A DNA stretch of 64,000 nt, from assembly GCF_001428105.1 (NCBI RefSeq), contig NZ_LMSJ01000001.1:422201-486200 (forward strand), in the 5' to 3' direction. This stretch comes from Paenibacillus sp. Soil766. Lineage in GTDB: Bacteria; Bacillota; Bacilli; Paenibacillales; NBRC-103111. Shown here piece by piece: positions 54,436 through 63,814 of the stretch. Both the position numbers and the translations under genes were made by a program. The notes under the pieces were generated by a model. That model worked only from the letters and a program-made list of their open reading frames with translations. It ran no database searches and was not told the DNA's origin. Every line of letters begins with the position of its first letter. Position 1 is the first letter of the stretch.

Positions 54436-55398
54436 CTATGATTGCGATGAGACGATATTCCCATACCCTTCGAACGGGTAATCGATGGTAATCCTTCCTA
54501 CTTCGCAATCTCCGATGCCGCTGTAGAGATCCACTTTCCCGTCCTCTCTCATGACAATGCCAGATGTGAAAGCGCAGTCCATTAGATTCGTTTTTTTGGA
54601 TGGACCCGCCGGATAACAAGAGCGTGTTCCTATGATTTTCACATCTGTGGCTTCATGTTTCACCGGATCCAAAATAAATGACATATTCGTGTAAGCTTTC
54701 ATTTCCTCTCCATCTTCCTGCTTCCACTTGTAGCATTTGTGTCCAATGACGCCAACCATGCCGCTGTCCAGCAAGTAAGCCTGATTGCAGCCTCCCCATT
54801 CTCCCTCATCGAACAAGCCCGTAATGTAAGGCGCATTCTCGATGATTTCACCTGATAATTCTTCCAGACTGTTGATCATATCAAAACCGATCATCGATGT
54901 ACTGCCATACTTTCTGCGCATTTCCTCACTCTTAGGCCTGGAAAATACACCGATCCGGCCGTCAGCCAATTCAACTAGGCGAATATCCTTCATACCTTCA
55001 GGCCCTGTCGTAAAGTAATACATATCCTGAATATCCGAACCTTTGTAGAAATAACCGTAATAAGTGTCCACTCTGCCCATTTTGTAACGGACATGCGTCC
55101 CCCCTAGCACCAGTTGGTTTCCAATGACACTCAGATAAGGATCCTCCAACTGATAAACCATGGAGTCAGGCACGAGCGTCCACTCATCCTGACCTGTGTT
55201 TTCAAACAGACGCACCCAAGATCGCGCCCATTCTTCCCGACGCTCTACGCGTCCATAAATATAGCTTCGCCCCTCCCATTGGAAAGGAATGGAAGCATTA
55301 TAAACGTCATAACCGTCTACTCCGCGAAAATTCAGCTTTACGCTCTCATAAATGGTTTTATTTTGTTCAAAATACGCTCTCTGTTCAAGTAGATTCAT
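54436..55398 (-). CDS. DUF1861 beta-propeller protein, paralogue 1
   Basis: 320 residues with the same layout and roughly two-thirds identical residues to the protein at 52657-53637 (KLNFRGVDGYDVYNASIPFQ, VERREEWARSWVRLFE, EWGGCNQAYLLDSG, DLYSGIGDCEVGRITIDYPF). It directly follows the binding-protein gene by 15 nt. Keeping two diverged paralogues in one operon suggests two related substrates or a hetero-oligomer. Confidence 0.85.
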   Translation of the reverse strand: MNLLEQRAYFEQNKTIYESVKLNFRGVDGYDVYNASIPFQWEGRSYIYGRVERREEWARSWVRLFENTGQDEWTLVPDSMVYQLEDPYLSVIGNQLVLGGTHVRYKMGRVDTYYGYFYKGSDIQDMYYFTTGPEGMKDIRLVELADGRIGVFSRPKSEEMRRKYGSTSMIGFDMINSLEELSGEIIENAPYITGLFDEGEWGGCNQAYLLDSGMVGVIGHKCYKWKQEDGEEMKAYTNMSFILDPVKHEATDVKIIGTRSCYPAGPSKKTNLMDCAFTSGIVMREDGKVDLYSGIGDCEVGRITIDYPFEGYGNIVSSQS

Positions 55399-55413
55399 TG
55401 TTCTTCTCTTCCT

Positions 55414-56970
55414 TTACTTTGTATTGGCCGACTTCGCCTTCCATTCCTTATATTGCTTTACATATTCCTGAACCACTTTATCGAGTCCCGCCTTTTTCAT
55501 CTTCTCAAGTGCAGCAGGGAAGGCTTTGTCGTAATCCAGAATACCCATGTAGATCGGGGTGATGCTGGAAGCAGCTTCTGTCATACTATTGGCATATTCC
55601 GCTTTGACAGGGGTCGGGTCAAACAGGAAATTGCTGACAATGCTGTTCTGTGCTTTTTCATTACGCGTATACAGAACCTGGTTATTGGAAGGAATGCCGT
55701 TCACATTGTCCGTACGAATCAAATTCACGTTACCGAGCTGTGACTCGGATCCGGAATATCCCGGTTTATTGTCATTGGACGGATCGTTAATTTTTTGCAG
55801 ACCGCGATCTCCATCCTTCTTATAGTGCTTGCCTTCAATACCATATTGGATGAGGTCATAGTTATCCTGGCCGGCATAGACCCAATCCATGAATTTGACT
55901 GCATCATCTACGTGCTTGCTAGTGATTGGAACCGCATTGGCATTCTTAATTGATAGTGGACGCAAGTAAGGCTTCTCCGGATTAAAATATACCGCAGAAA
56001 TGTCCGTATTAACGGCATCCGGGTTATTTTTCTTAAGGGAACTCAGGTTCCCGGCTGTCCCAAAGGAAATGAACCACTCGCCATTATCGATTTGCGCCTT
56101 GACCTGCTCATTCTTCAATACGAGCATATCGGGATTGAGCAGTCCTTTCGTATACGCCTTGCGCATAAATTCTGCGTCTTTCTTGAATTCAGGCGTCTCT
56201 ATCCATGACTTAATGTCGCCATTCTGATTCACATAGATGAATTTATCTTTGACTGTGAAAGGAAATGAATCGTAAGCTCGGTGCAGGACCGTCGTATGGA
56301 ATGAAATCGGATCGAACTGGGCATTCCCGGTAAGATACGGCTTGTTTTTACCCTTCCAGTTCTTCATGACCACTTCTAACGTTTGCAGCATTTCATCTGG
56401 CGTCTTGGGCATCTGCAAGTTGTTCTGTTTCAAAATATCGAGACGTATGTCGAATTCGCCTTCGCTCGCCATTTCGACCCAGTAGGCAGGGATTACGACC
56501 GTCTTGCCATCCGCTTTACTGCCGTCCCAAATATCTTGTGGAATTACCTTTTTCAGATGACTTCCGTATTTATCGACCGCTTGGCTAATATCAGCCAACG
56601 CACCTTTTGCCCAATACGTCGAATAGGGTGTCCGATCCTGCATAACATGGAATAAATCGAATTCCTCGCCCGTAGAGAGCATTAAATTAATTTTCTGGTC
56701 CCACGCATCCGACGGAATGAACACCTTCTCAATTTCGACGCCTACACCGTCTGCAGCCAACTTCTTGTTGATGAGGTTCATTACCTCTTTGTTATCTCTC
56801 GATTCAACACCCGGCACCAAATATTTCAATTTCACCGGTGCCTTCACTTCTTGGTTGCTGCTTGCCTTCGGCTCTGCCGTACCTCCCGTCTCCGAAGTAT
56901 TGCTGGAGCAACCAGCTAGCACGCCTAGAGCCAGTGTTGTTGCCATTGCGATGGAAAACATTTTTTTCAA
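55414..56970 (-). CDS. Carbohydrate ABC importer substrate-binding lipoprotein (LplA-like)
   Basis: 518 residues, TTG start at 56970 with GGAGG 8 nt upstream. Lipobox VLAGC followed by Ser/Thr-rich linker; LplA-type body (KYLVPGVESRDNKEVMNLIN, DAWDQKINLMLSTGEEFDLF) and helical C-terminus. It belongs to the importer of the DUF1861/EEP operon, 62 nt after the YtcP-type permease. The suggested ligand is a mannose-containing oligosaccharide, from context only. Confidence 0.92.
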   Translation of the reverse strand: MKKMFSIAMATTLALGVLAGCSSNTSETGGTAEPKASSNQEVKAPVKLKYLVPGVESRDNKEVMNLINKKLAADGVGVEIEKVFIPSDAWDQKINLMLSTGEEFDLFHVMQDRTPYSTYWAKGALADISQAVDKYGSHLKKVIPQDIWDGSKADGKTVVIPAYWVEMASEGEFDIRLDILKQNNLQMPKTPDEMLQTLEVVMKNWKGKNKPYLTGNAQFDPISFHTTVLHRAYDSFPFTVKDKFIYVNQNGDIKSWIETPEFKKDAEFMRKAYTKGLLNPDMLVLKNEQVKAQIDNGEWFISFGTAGNLSSLKKNNPDAVNTDISAVYFNPEKPYLRPLSIKNANAVPITSKHVDDAVKFMDWVYAGQDNYDLIQYGIEGKHYKKDGDRGLQKINDPSNDNKPGYSGSESQLGNVNLIRTDNVNGIPSNNQVLYTRNEKAQNSIVSNFLFDPTPVKAEYANSMTEAASSITPIYMGILDYDKAFPAALEKMKKAGLDKVVQEYVKQYKEWKAKSANTK

Positions 56971-57032
56971 TACAAACGCCTCCTTTTTATTTTCTTTTTT
57001 TATATAAATCCTTCTATATGAAGGATATTATA

Positions 57033-57911
57033 TCAGCCTTTGACGGATCCAATAATCAAACCTTTGACGAAGTACTTCTGCAAATAAGGATATAGCAATA
57101 CGATAGGACCAATGGTAACAATCGCTGTGGCCATTTTGACCGATTCTGAAGGTAGCGTGACATCCTGATCCCCACCGGAGAGCGTCTTTAACTCATTCAG
57201 CATGCTAATCTGGGATTTCAGAGCGAACAATAAATATTGCAGGGGGTACAACGCTTTATTGTCGACCAGCATAATCGCGTTCCACCAATCATTCCAATAA
57301 TCCAATCCGTAGAACAACGCAACGGTCGCTAGAACAGGCGTGCACAATGGCAAATAAATTCGGAAGGCTATCGTCAGATCGTTGGCTCCGTCAATCGTTG
57401 CCGACTCTCGTAAGGCATCCGGAATGCCATTCATGAAATTTCTCATCAGAAATAAATTAAAAGGACTGAACAATAAACCGGGAACGATCAGAGAAAAAAT
57501 ATTGTTAGTCAGATGCAACGTCTTACAAATTAAGTACCAGGGCACGATCCCTGCGGAAAAAATCATGGTAATGAAGAAGTACAGCGCCAAGGCATTGCGG
57601 AACTTTACGCTTTTGTTGGATAGCGTATAGGCCGCCATGGCGGTAATCAGTAAAGCTAGACAAGTCCCGATGACCGTTACGGATGTAGAAATCATATAGG
57701 AGCGCAATACGCTGGAACCGCCGTTAAAAATTAACTTGTAAGCATATACGCTTAGCTTCTCCGGCCAAAGGCTATACCCGTTCCTACTAATTGTATCCTC
57801 ATCGGTAAACGAAACCATAAGGACCAGAAGCATCGGCAGGATACAGCAAATTGTGTAGAAAGAAACCACACCGTACATGACCATTTGGGGCAAACTCTTA
57901 TTTCGCATCAT
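57033..57911 (-). CDS. Carbohydrate ABC permease, YtcP/MalG type
   Basis: 292 residues, six membrane helices, EAA loop ESATIDGANDLTIAFRIYLP, family-typical end KYFVKGLIIGSVKG. The ATG has GGAG upstream. Partner of the LplB-type permease 32 nt upstream. Confidence 0.92.
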   Translation of the reverse strand: MMRNKSLPQMVMYGVVSFYTICCILPMLLVLMVSFTDEDTISRNGYSLWPEKLSVYAYKLIFNGGSSVLRSYMISTSVTVIGTCLALLITAMAAYTLSNKSVKFRNALALYFFITMIFSAGIVPWYLICKTLHLTNNIFSLIVPGLLFSPFNLFLMRNFMNGIPDALRESATIDGANDLTIAFRIYLPLCTPVLATVALFYGLDYWNDWWNAIMLVDNKALYPLQYLLFALKSQISMLNELKTLSGGDQDVTLPSESVKMATAIVTIGPIVLLYPYLQKYFVKGLIIGSVKG

Positions 57912-57943
57912 AGTAGAAACTCCTTTCTAGGCAAGTGCCTTCT

Positions 57944-58906
57944 TTAGTAAAGTGCGCCCTCTTTGAAATATTTCCTGGCGATCAAGTTCGTACCGAAAAC
58001 CATGATAAATCCAACGATGGATTGGAATAATCCTACAGCCATGGCTTCGGAAGGGTCCCCAATCTGGCGCAGTGACCGGAATACATAGGTATCAATAACA
58101 TCTGTTGTCGGATACAGAACCCCATTATCATTAACCAGGGCGTAAATCATCCCGAAATCCCCATACATGATCTTGCCTATGGATAGGAGGACAAGAATAA
58201 CGACAGTTGGCATCATGAGCGGCAGCGTAATTCGAATGCACTGCTGCCAGCGGTTGGCTCCGTCTATTTGCGCAGACTCATAAAGCGAATCATCAATTCC
58301 GGCGATCGCCGCCAAGTAAATGATCGCGCTCATGCCCGCACCTTTCCATACTTTCATCAAGGTAAGAATGATCGGCCAAGCATTGGGCTCCGTATACCAA
58401 TTTACAGGTGTCATTCCCAACATTTTCAGCGCTTGATTGACAACTCCCATGTCCATAGAAAATAGTGCATACAGCATATAGCTGACTACGATCCACGAAA
58501 TAAAATTCGGAAAAAGCATAAACGACTGGCTAAACTTCAAAAAGATGCGATTCCTCAGTTCATTTAACACAAGGGCAATGACAAGTGCTGATAACGTTCC
58601 GAAGCCAATAAACAATAAATTCAGTGAAATCGTATTCCATGTAATCTCGTAGACTTTGTTGGACTTGAAAAAAAACTCGAAGTTTTTCAGCCCGATCCAA
58701 TCGCTGTTCCAGATCCCCTTCGCATAATTGAATCTTTGGAAAGCGATGATCATATAAGGATATGTCATATATCCAAAAATGAACGTATAGATCATTGCAG
58801 GCAGCACAAGTAAATACGAGGTTGGATTCCTGCCGACATCCCTCCAGATCGTGGATCTTCTTTTCTGTGTTCTTTTCACAGATGTTGTTGCAAACTCATT
58901 CGTCAT
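57944..58906 (-). CDS. Carbohydrate ABC permease, LplB type
   Basis: 320 residues from the ATG at 58906; GGGGAGG 8 nt upstream decides this over the ATG at 59002. EAA loop ESAQIDGANRWQQCIRITLP, and the typical YMIIAFQRFNYAKGIWNSDW and WIGLKNFEFFF segments. First gene of an eight-gene operon that runs through the EEP enzyme at 49118. Confidence 0.92.
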   Translation of the reverse strand: MTNEFATTSVKRTQKRRSTIWRDVGRNPTSYLLVLPAMIYTFIFGYMTYPYMIIAFQRFNYAKGIWNSDWIGLKNFEFFFKSNKVYEITWNTISLNLLFIGFGTLSALVIALVLNELRNRIFLKFSQSFMLFPNFISWIVVSYMLYALFSMDMGVVNQALKMLGMTPVNWYTEPNAWPIILTLMKVWKGAGMSAIIYLAAIAGIDDSLYESAQIDGANRWQQCIRITLPLMMPTVVILVLLSIGKIMYGDFGMIYALVNDNGVLYPTTDVIDTYVFRSLRQIGDPSEAMAVGLFQSIVGFIMVFGTNLIARKYFKEGALY

Positions 58907-59058
58907 TTTCGTAACCTCCCCGTTACTCAATTGTTGTTCATAGTCCAACGATAACCGATACGATGGAATCTGTGTATTTAACAAATCCACAAATGCTTCC
59001 ACTAAATCGCACGAATAACCCTATAAAACTGCTTAGATTTTCGTTTTTCTTCACAAAA

Positions 59059-59091
59059 AAAGCGAAAACCCCTATATAAGGGATTTCCGCT
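59059..59091 (-). terminator. Terminator of the second EEP gene
   Basis: A 13-bp stem with two wobble pairs (AAGCG and CCC ends) followed by TTTTTTT on the minus strand, 33 bp beyond the stop codon. It isolates the EEP gene from the importer operon. Confidence 0.8.
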
Positions 59092-59123
59092 TATCATCCA
59101 TCTTGGTCATGTAGCCATTCCGT

Positions 59124-61136
59124 TTAATAAATTTTGATCGACGAAGTTTTATCGCTCCATCCCTCAGGCGTCAGTGAAGGGTCATCCTCCGTTCTAGTCA
59201 ACATAGTCCCTTGGAAATTATTATCCCAATACAGCTCTACGGTCGCTCCCCCAAACACTCTTAATGACGTAATATCATCATTGCTTATCCCCGCTTCCTG
59301 AAGCTGAGCAAGTGTATAATTACCCTTCGGCAGCGTCACCGCGTTTCCGCCATAACTTCCATCCTTGTAGAAGGTCGCACCCGACGCAAATCCATAAGCC
59401 TCCCATTCATAAATCCGGGCTGAGGTATCTCCGCTTTTTGCAGCCGCATCCGTCACATATAGTCGAAGATATCTCCCGAAGGTGTTGGTATTATGGGTCG
59501 TGACATTTGCCCTATTATCCGTTACGCTAGCCACATTCGTCCAATTCGTTGCATCATCGCTAATCTGAATCTGGTACGCGACAGTATTCATAGAAGAGAC
59601 TTCTCCCCCAGAGGCGGCATGCTTAATCACAAATTGATACAAATTACGGCGGTCTCCGAGGTCTACTCGCAGCCAATGCGGCTCCGCTCCAGTTGCAGCC
59701 CACTTGCTATTGCCCGCCACGGCGCCATCAAAGGCCTTTTCAGGTCCTTCACCTGTTACCGCCCCGTCTGCAGTTGCACTGCGGTTAAGCGCAACGTTCA
59801 CATAATCAAACAATTCAACCTCAGCAAGCTGAAATTCCGCGCCTCCATTACTTGTATATTCCATTCGAATGTACTCGTATGCGGTACTGTTGTTGAACGT
59901 ATATTCCTTCGTCTGGAAGCGGAGGGGAAAACTCTCATTCGATCTTGTATCCAGCGTCGTCCAATTCACACCGTCATTGGAGCCTTTTACTGTCCAACTC
60001 TTGGGATCCCTAGTTGTTGGATTATCGTTGGCTGATGTCAATCGATAACGATTGATGGCGAATTTGCTTCCATTAGCAAATTGATACTGAATCCATGCCG
60101 AGCCGTGGGGGATGCAGTATTTGGTTGTTTTGGAATTGTCAAAAGCTTTGGCAATGTCTTCTCCGCTCGCGCTATCGTTAAATTGGGCAGTGGCCGTTCC
60201 GGCGCTTGTTCGATCAGGCAGAGGATCGCCCGTCAATGGAATTTCGACATCAAGTTGTACGGGATAATGATCGGATGGATATCTGCCATTTTCATTATAA
60301 TGGTTGATTTCTATGGTGTTAATCTTGACGGCATTTCGCTGAAATATCCAATCGATATGTCCGTCGGTCGTGGAACCGGTATAATTGCCGAAAGTGGTAT
60401 CATTCACATAGCTATGTCCCGCATCTTTCCAGGTATCATTAAAGTCAGAGTTATCCAGTATCATGTAACCGTTTCCAATTTCTTCTGAATTCAAATCACC
60501 GCCGATAAATACGGGTACATTCGGTGAAGTTACATACTTGGAGATTCGCTCTAATAGTAATTGCGAAGATTGTTCCTGCGCATCAGCTGATAAGGAGTAA
60601 TGCGTATTAAAATAATAAAATATGGCCCTGCTATCCTCCTTGGACTGAAATTTGGCCCAAGTGCATATGCGAGGCCATTTCGTATCATAGGAGCTTCGGC
60701 TGCCCACGACATCAGGGGTTTCGCTGAGCCAGAACTGCCCGGATTCCAGCACGTTGAATTTATCCGATCTGTACATAATGTTGACATACTCATCTGTCGT
60801 ATTGCCAAACCGCGATTTTCCGATAGACTGGTAACTGGCATTCAAATTGCTCAAAAAGTAGTTCACTTGCACATCATAAGCCTCTTGCATACCGATAATA
60901 TCCGGACCAAACGATTGGATCGCATTCACTGCAATCCCTTTCCTGTTGTCCCACGAATTGATCGTTCCGTCATCCCCGTGCAAATTCCGAACATTGAAAG
61001 TCATCAACCTCAAAGCTTTCGACTCTTGCCCCGCTGCCTCCGCACGGTTGGCCGGCCATAACCCATTGCAGACCATAACAAAGATTAGAGCGGTGAGCAA
61101 TACTGTTGTCCACCTGGGCTTTACGCTTCTTTCCAT
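59124..61136 (-). CDS. Secreted EEP-family enzyme with two F5/8C domains and a crystallin-like C-terminus
   Basis: 670 residues; GGAGGA before the ATG. Sec signal ending near NRAEA. The EEP domain (about 35-315) is complete: MTFNVRNLHGDDG, GMQEAYD, YYFNTHYS, GGDLNSEE, GHIDWIF, SDHYPV. Then two discoidin/F5/8C (CBM32-like) domains (about 320-585; the second has KWAATGAEPHWLRVDLG and ends in YEWEAYG) and a C-terminal beta/gamma-crystallin-like module (ATFYKDGSYGG; LYWDNNFQG). The binding modules show that a surface glycan is the target. It is a single-gene transcript divergent from the AraC regulator at 61420. Confidence 0.88.
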   Translation of the reverse strand: MERSVKPRWTTVLLTALIFVMVCNGLWPANRAEAAGQESKALRLMTFNVRNLHGDDGTINSWDNRKGIAVNAIQSFGPDIIGMQEAYDVQVNYFLSNLNASYQSIGKSRFGNTTDEYVNIMYRSDKFNVLESGQFWLSETPDVVGSRSSYDTKWPRICTWAKFQSKEDSRAIFYYFNTHYSLSADAQEQSSQLLLERISKYVTSPNVPVFIGGDLNSEEIGNGYMILDNSDFNDTWKDAGHSYVNDTTFGNYTGSTTDGHIDWIFQRNAVKINTIEINHYNENGRYPSDHYPVQLDVEIPLTGDPLPDRTSAGTATAQFNDSASGEDIAKAFDNSKTTKYCIPHGSAWIQYQFANGSKFAINRYRLTSANDNPTTRDPKSWTVKGSNDGVNWTTLDTRSNESFPLRFQTKEYTFNNSTAYEYIRMEYTSNGGAEFQLAEVELFDYVNVALNRSATADGAVTGEGPEKAFDGAVAGNSKWAATGAEPHWLRVDLGDRRNLYQFVIKHAASGGEVSSMNTVAYQIQISDDATNWTNVASVTDNRANVTTHNTNTFGRYLRLYVTDAAAKSGDTSARIYEWEAYGFASGATFYKDGSYGGNAVTLPKGNYTLAQLQEAGISNDDITSLRVFGGATVELYWDNNFQGTMLTRTEDDPSLTPEGWSDKTSSIKIY

Positions 61137-61247
61137 CTTTCATTCCTCCTTCAGTAATAGATGGTGTCTTACCCATCCAACCGTACTGAAAAAGAGGGAA
61201 TTTGTAAATTTCAAAACCATGCAAAACCTTTTAAATAACCGTTCGTC

Positions 61248-61325
61248 GTATTTCAATTCCCAGCTATCATTATCGTTTTTTAGCAATCCACTGCTTAGGG
61301 AGCTCCCATCTCTTGTATTTCAATT
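61248..61325. promoter_or_regulatory. Direct repeats in the EEP-AraC divergent region
   Basis: GTATTTCAATT occurs at 61248-61258 and again at 61315-61325, same orientation, 67 bp apart. AraC-type regulators bind direct repeats, so these may be the sites of the divergently encoded regulator. A TATAAT at 61352-61357 may serve as its -10 box, without a good -35. Confidence 0.35.
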
Positions 61326-61419
61326 GTAGGTAGATTAATATAAATTGACATTATAATCACGCCACAGCTTTCAACTATTCATGTGGCCAAATGACAAACG
61401 ATCAGGGAGGGAACAGACG

Positions 61420-63714
61420 ATGTTCAACTGGAACCGAATAAGGCAGTACAAAGTATACCGCAAGTTGATCATCTCCTATATCCTCCTTGTCACCTTAACT
61501 ATTTGGATCGTCTGCAGTCTATTGTTCTACCTCTTCTCATCCAACGCCGTGAGGGAAAAAAACGATCATGCCAAAACCCTCCTGACACAAGTCAGTTATG
61601 CCTCCGATGTCGTGAATAATGCCATTATGAGTATCGGCAACGAGTTGCTCAACGATCACAATATTATTTCTTTTTTCTATGAAGACGAGGACAAAATTCG
61701 CAATTACGAAATTACACGACAGCTTACGAAAATCCAAGCCGCTTATCCCTTTATTAAAAGTATGGGTATCTATAAGCCATTGAATGATTCCGTTTTGGAT
61801 ACAGTAGGCATACCGGTTGATAAAGAAGTGTTGTCGCAAAACACGAAAAAATACATGAGCTTTTACCCCCGCAAAGTGTTCGTCGAGAGATTTAACAATA
61901 ATATGCCCTACAACCTGATCACGTTTGCCCTATATCCTGATTTCTCGATGACTACGCCATCCAGATCAGTTATCTATATCAATATGGATGAGACCTATAT
62001 CCTGAATACGATCCGGAATATTAACAAAAGCGATCATGACATCAACACCTTTGTTATCAACATGCAAGGACAAGTGCTCTCGCATACGGACGCATCCCTG
62101 TTTCTGCAAGATTTGTCTGGCGAAAGCTACATTAAACGGATATTAAGCGAAAGAAAGGACGAACAAAGCTTTACAGACTATTTCCAAAATCAGAAGCAGC
62201 TCGTCACGTATGTCAAATCGAGCAATCTGAATTGGTATTTCGTTAGTGTCAGTCCGTATAACCAAGTTGTCGCTCCTATTAATGATCTGCGTAAGACTAC
62301 ACTTCTGATCGGGCTCATCTTGATGGTGCTTGGTATTCTGGTTTCATTATATTTGACAATAAACGTCTATACGCCCATGAATTCATTGATACGGGGACTG
62401 ATCCCTGCCAACACGCATGCACATGCGAATTCAAAGCTGGATGAGTATAAGATTCTAGCTGATGCCTTCTCTCACTATGAAGAAAACGAAAAATCAATGA
62501 GATCGAACATGCATAAATCCTCACGGGTGATTAAGGAAAATTACCTGCATCATCTATTCAAAGGAGGACTGTCGGAAACGCAGGCGCCTGAGGAATTAGT
62601 CCAGAGAATCGAGAGCGGGCTTACGGGACCGTCATTTGCCATTATACTTTTTAAAATCGACAATTCCGCCGCGTTTAAGGAACAGTATCACCAGAAAGAC
62701 CAAACGTTAATTCGGTTTGCCATAGGCAATATAGCACATGAATTGATGCAGAAGTATGGACAATTCGACCCGTTAGTCACTGAAGAAGATGAAATCGTCC
62801 TGCTTAGACAATATGCCAAAGAAGAATCTCAGAACGAGTTGCTGTCCACTATTACGGAGATTCAAACCACGGTCAAAACCTATTTCAAAATATCTTTGTC
62901 CGTCAGTATCGGAGACACGGTACACGCCAAAAGCGACATTCACCTTTCGCTTAAATCGGCGCAGCAATACGTGAAATTCCGCCTATTCTACGGATACGAA
63001 TGTATACTGGATTCACACCGGACCAAAAAGCATTTTATGACAACGGTGAAATATCCCAATTCCTTAGAAAAGCAATTGATCGATGCTGTCATGCTGGGCA
63101 ACTATGCCGTAATCGAGCATAAAATTGAAGAGTTCGTCCGTCTGTTGTCGAGCGGTTCCTATTATCAAGTTGTCAACTATTGCAGTCAGCTTATGATTTC
63201 GTTATTTAAGCAATTTGAGAACTCCCTCTCTATCTCAGAGGCTAATTATAATCAATATGTAGAAGCCATATCTGCTGTCAATAGTTCAGAAACAATCGGG
63301 GATATTTCGCAAATTGTAACGAACTATTCGCTGAATTTGTGCACCCAGTTGGAGGAGAGAAACAAGGGGGCCAACGCACAGAAGTATAAACGCATTGTTG
63401 AAGACGTTCAGCTGTATATTCGCGAACAATATACGAATTCCGCCCTCTCTCTTGAACTTGTGGCTGATGTTGTTGGCCTATCTCCGGGGTATCTTGGGAA
63501 GCTGTTTAAAGGAAATACACAGATGTCGTTTAACGAATATGTTAACAAAATCCGGCTTGATAAAGCCAAAGAGCTTCTCTCCTCGACGAACGAGCCCGCT
63601 TCCCGGATCTGCGAATTAGTGGGTATCTATAATGTTACTTATTTTTCTACCCTTTTTAAGAAAAATTACGGTATGACCCCATCTCAGTTCAGGGAACAGG
63701 TTTCTAGACAGTAA
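61420..63714 (+). CDS. Membrane-anchored AraC-family regulator with Cache sensor
   Basis: 764 residues from the ATG at 61420 (GAGGG 8 nt upstream; the ATG at 61381 lacks a site). Membrane helix at about 16-40 (LIISYILLVTLTIWIVCSLL), extracytoplasmic sensor to about 285, second helix (TLLIGLILMVLGILVSLYL), a cytoplasmic region resembling a degenerate GGDEF fold (around FAIILFKIDN and SLSVSIGD), then the AraC DNA-binding domain (ELVADVVGLSPGYLGKLFKG; CELVGIYNVTYFSTLFKKNY). It probably controls the divergent EEP gene and perhaps the importer operon beyond it. Confidence 0.9.
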   Translation: MFNWNRIRQYKVYRKLIISYILLVTLTIWIVCSLLFYLFSSNAVREKNDHAKTLLTQVSYASDVVNNAIMSIGNELLNDHNIISFFYEDEDKIRNYEITRQLTKIQAAYPFIKSMGIYKPLNDSVLDTVGIPVDKEVLSQNTKKYMSFYPRKVFVERFNNNMPYNLITFALYPDFSMTTPSRSVIYINMDETYILNTIRNINKSDHDINTFVINMQGQVLSHTDASLFLQDLSGESYIKRILSERKDEQSFTDYFQNQKQLVTYVKSSNLNWYFVSVSPYNQVVAPINDLRKTTLLIGLILMVLGILVSLYLTINVYTPMNSLIRGLIPANTHAHANSKLDEYKILADAFSHYEENEKSMRSNMHKSSRVIKENYLHHLFKGGLSETQAPEELVQRIESGLTGPSFAIILFKIDNSAAFKEQYHQKDQTLIRFAIGNIAHELMQKYGQFDPLVTEEDEIVLLRQYAKEESQNELLSTITEIQTTVKTYFKISLSVSIGDTVHAKSDIHLSLKSAQQYVKFRLFYGYECILDSHRTKKHFMTTVKYPNSLEKQLIDAVMLGNYAVIEHKIEEFVRLLSSGSYYQVVNYCSQLMISLFKQFENSLSISEANYNQYVEAISAVNSSETIGDISQIVTNYSLNLCTQLEERNKGANAQKYKRIVEDVQLYIREQYTNSALSLELVADVVGLSPGYLGKLFKGNTQMSFNEYVNKIRLDKAKELLSSTNEPASRICELVGIYNVTYFSTLFKKNYGMTPSQFREQVSRQ

Positions 63715-63768
63715 AGCAATCATTCTCTATAGATTTAAAAGTTACAGATCACGAACAAAGCCAGCAGG

Positions 63769-63814
63769 AAAAGGTCAGAGAAGAAGGGGGATTCCCCCGG
63801 ACCTCTGACCTTTT
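63769..63814. terminator. Bidirectional terminator after the AraC regulator
   Basis: A perfect 12-bp outer stem (AAAAGGTCAGAG with its complement) plus inner GGGGG/CCCCC, bordered by A-runs and T-runs so that it can stop transcription from either side. The remaining 186 bases to the window end hold no recognised gene. Confidence 0.85.
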
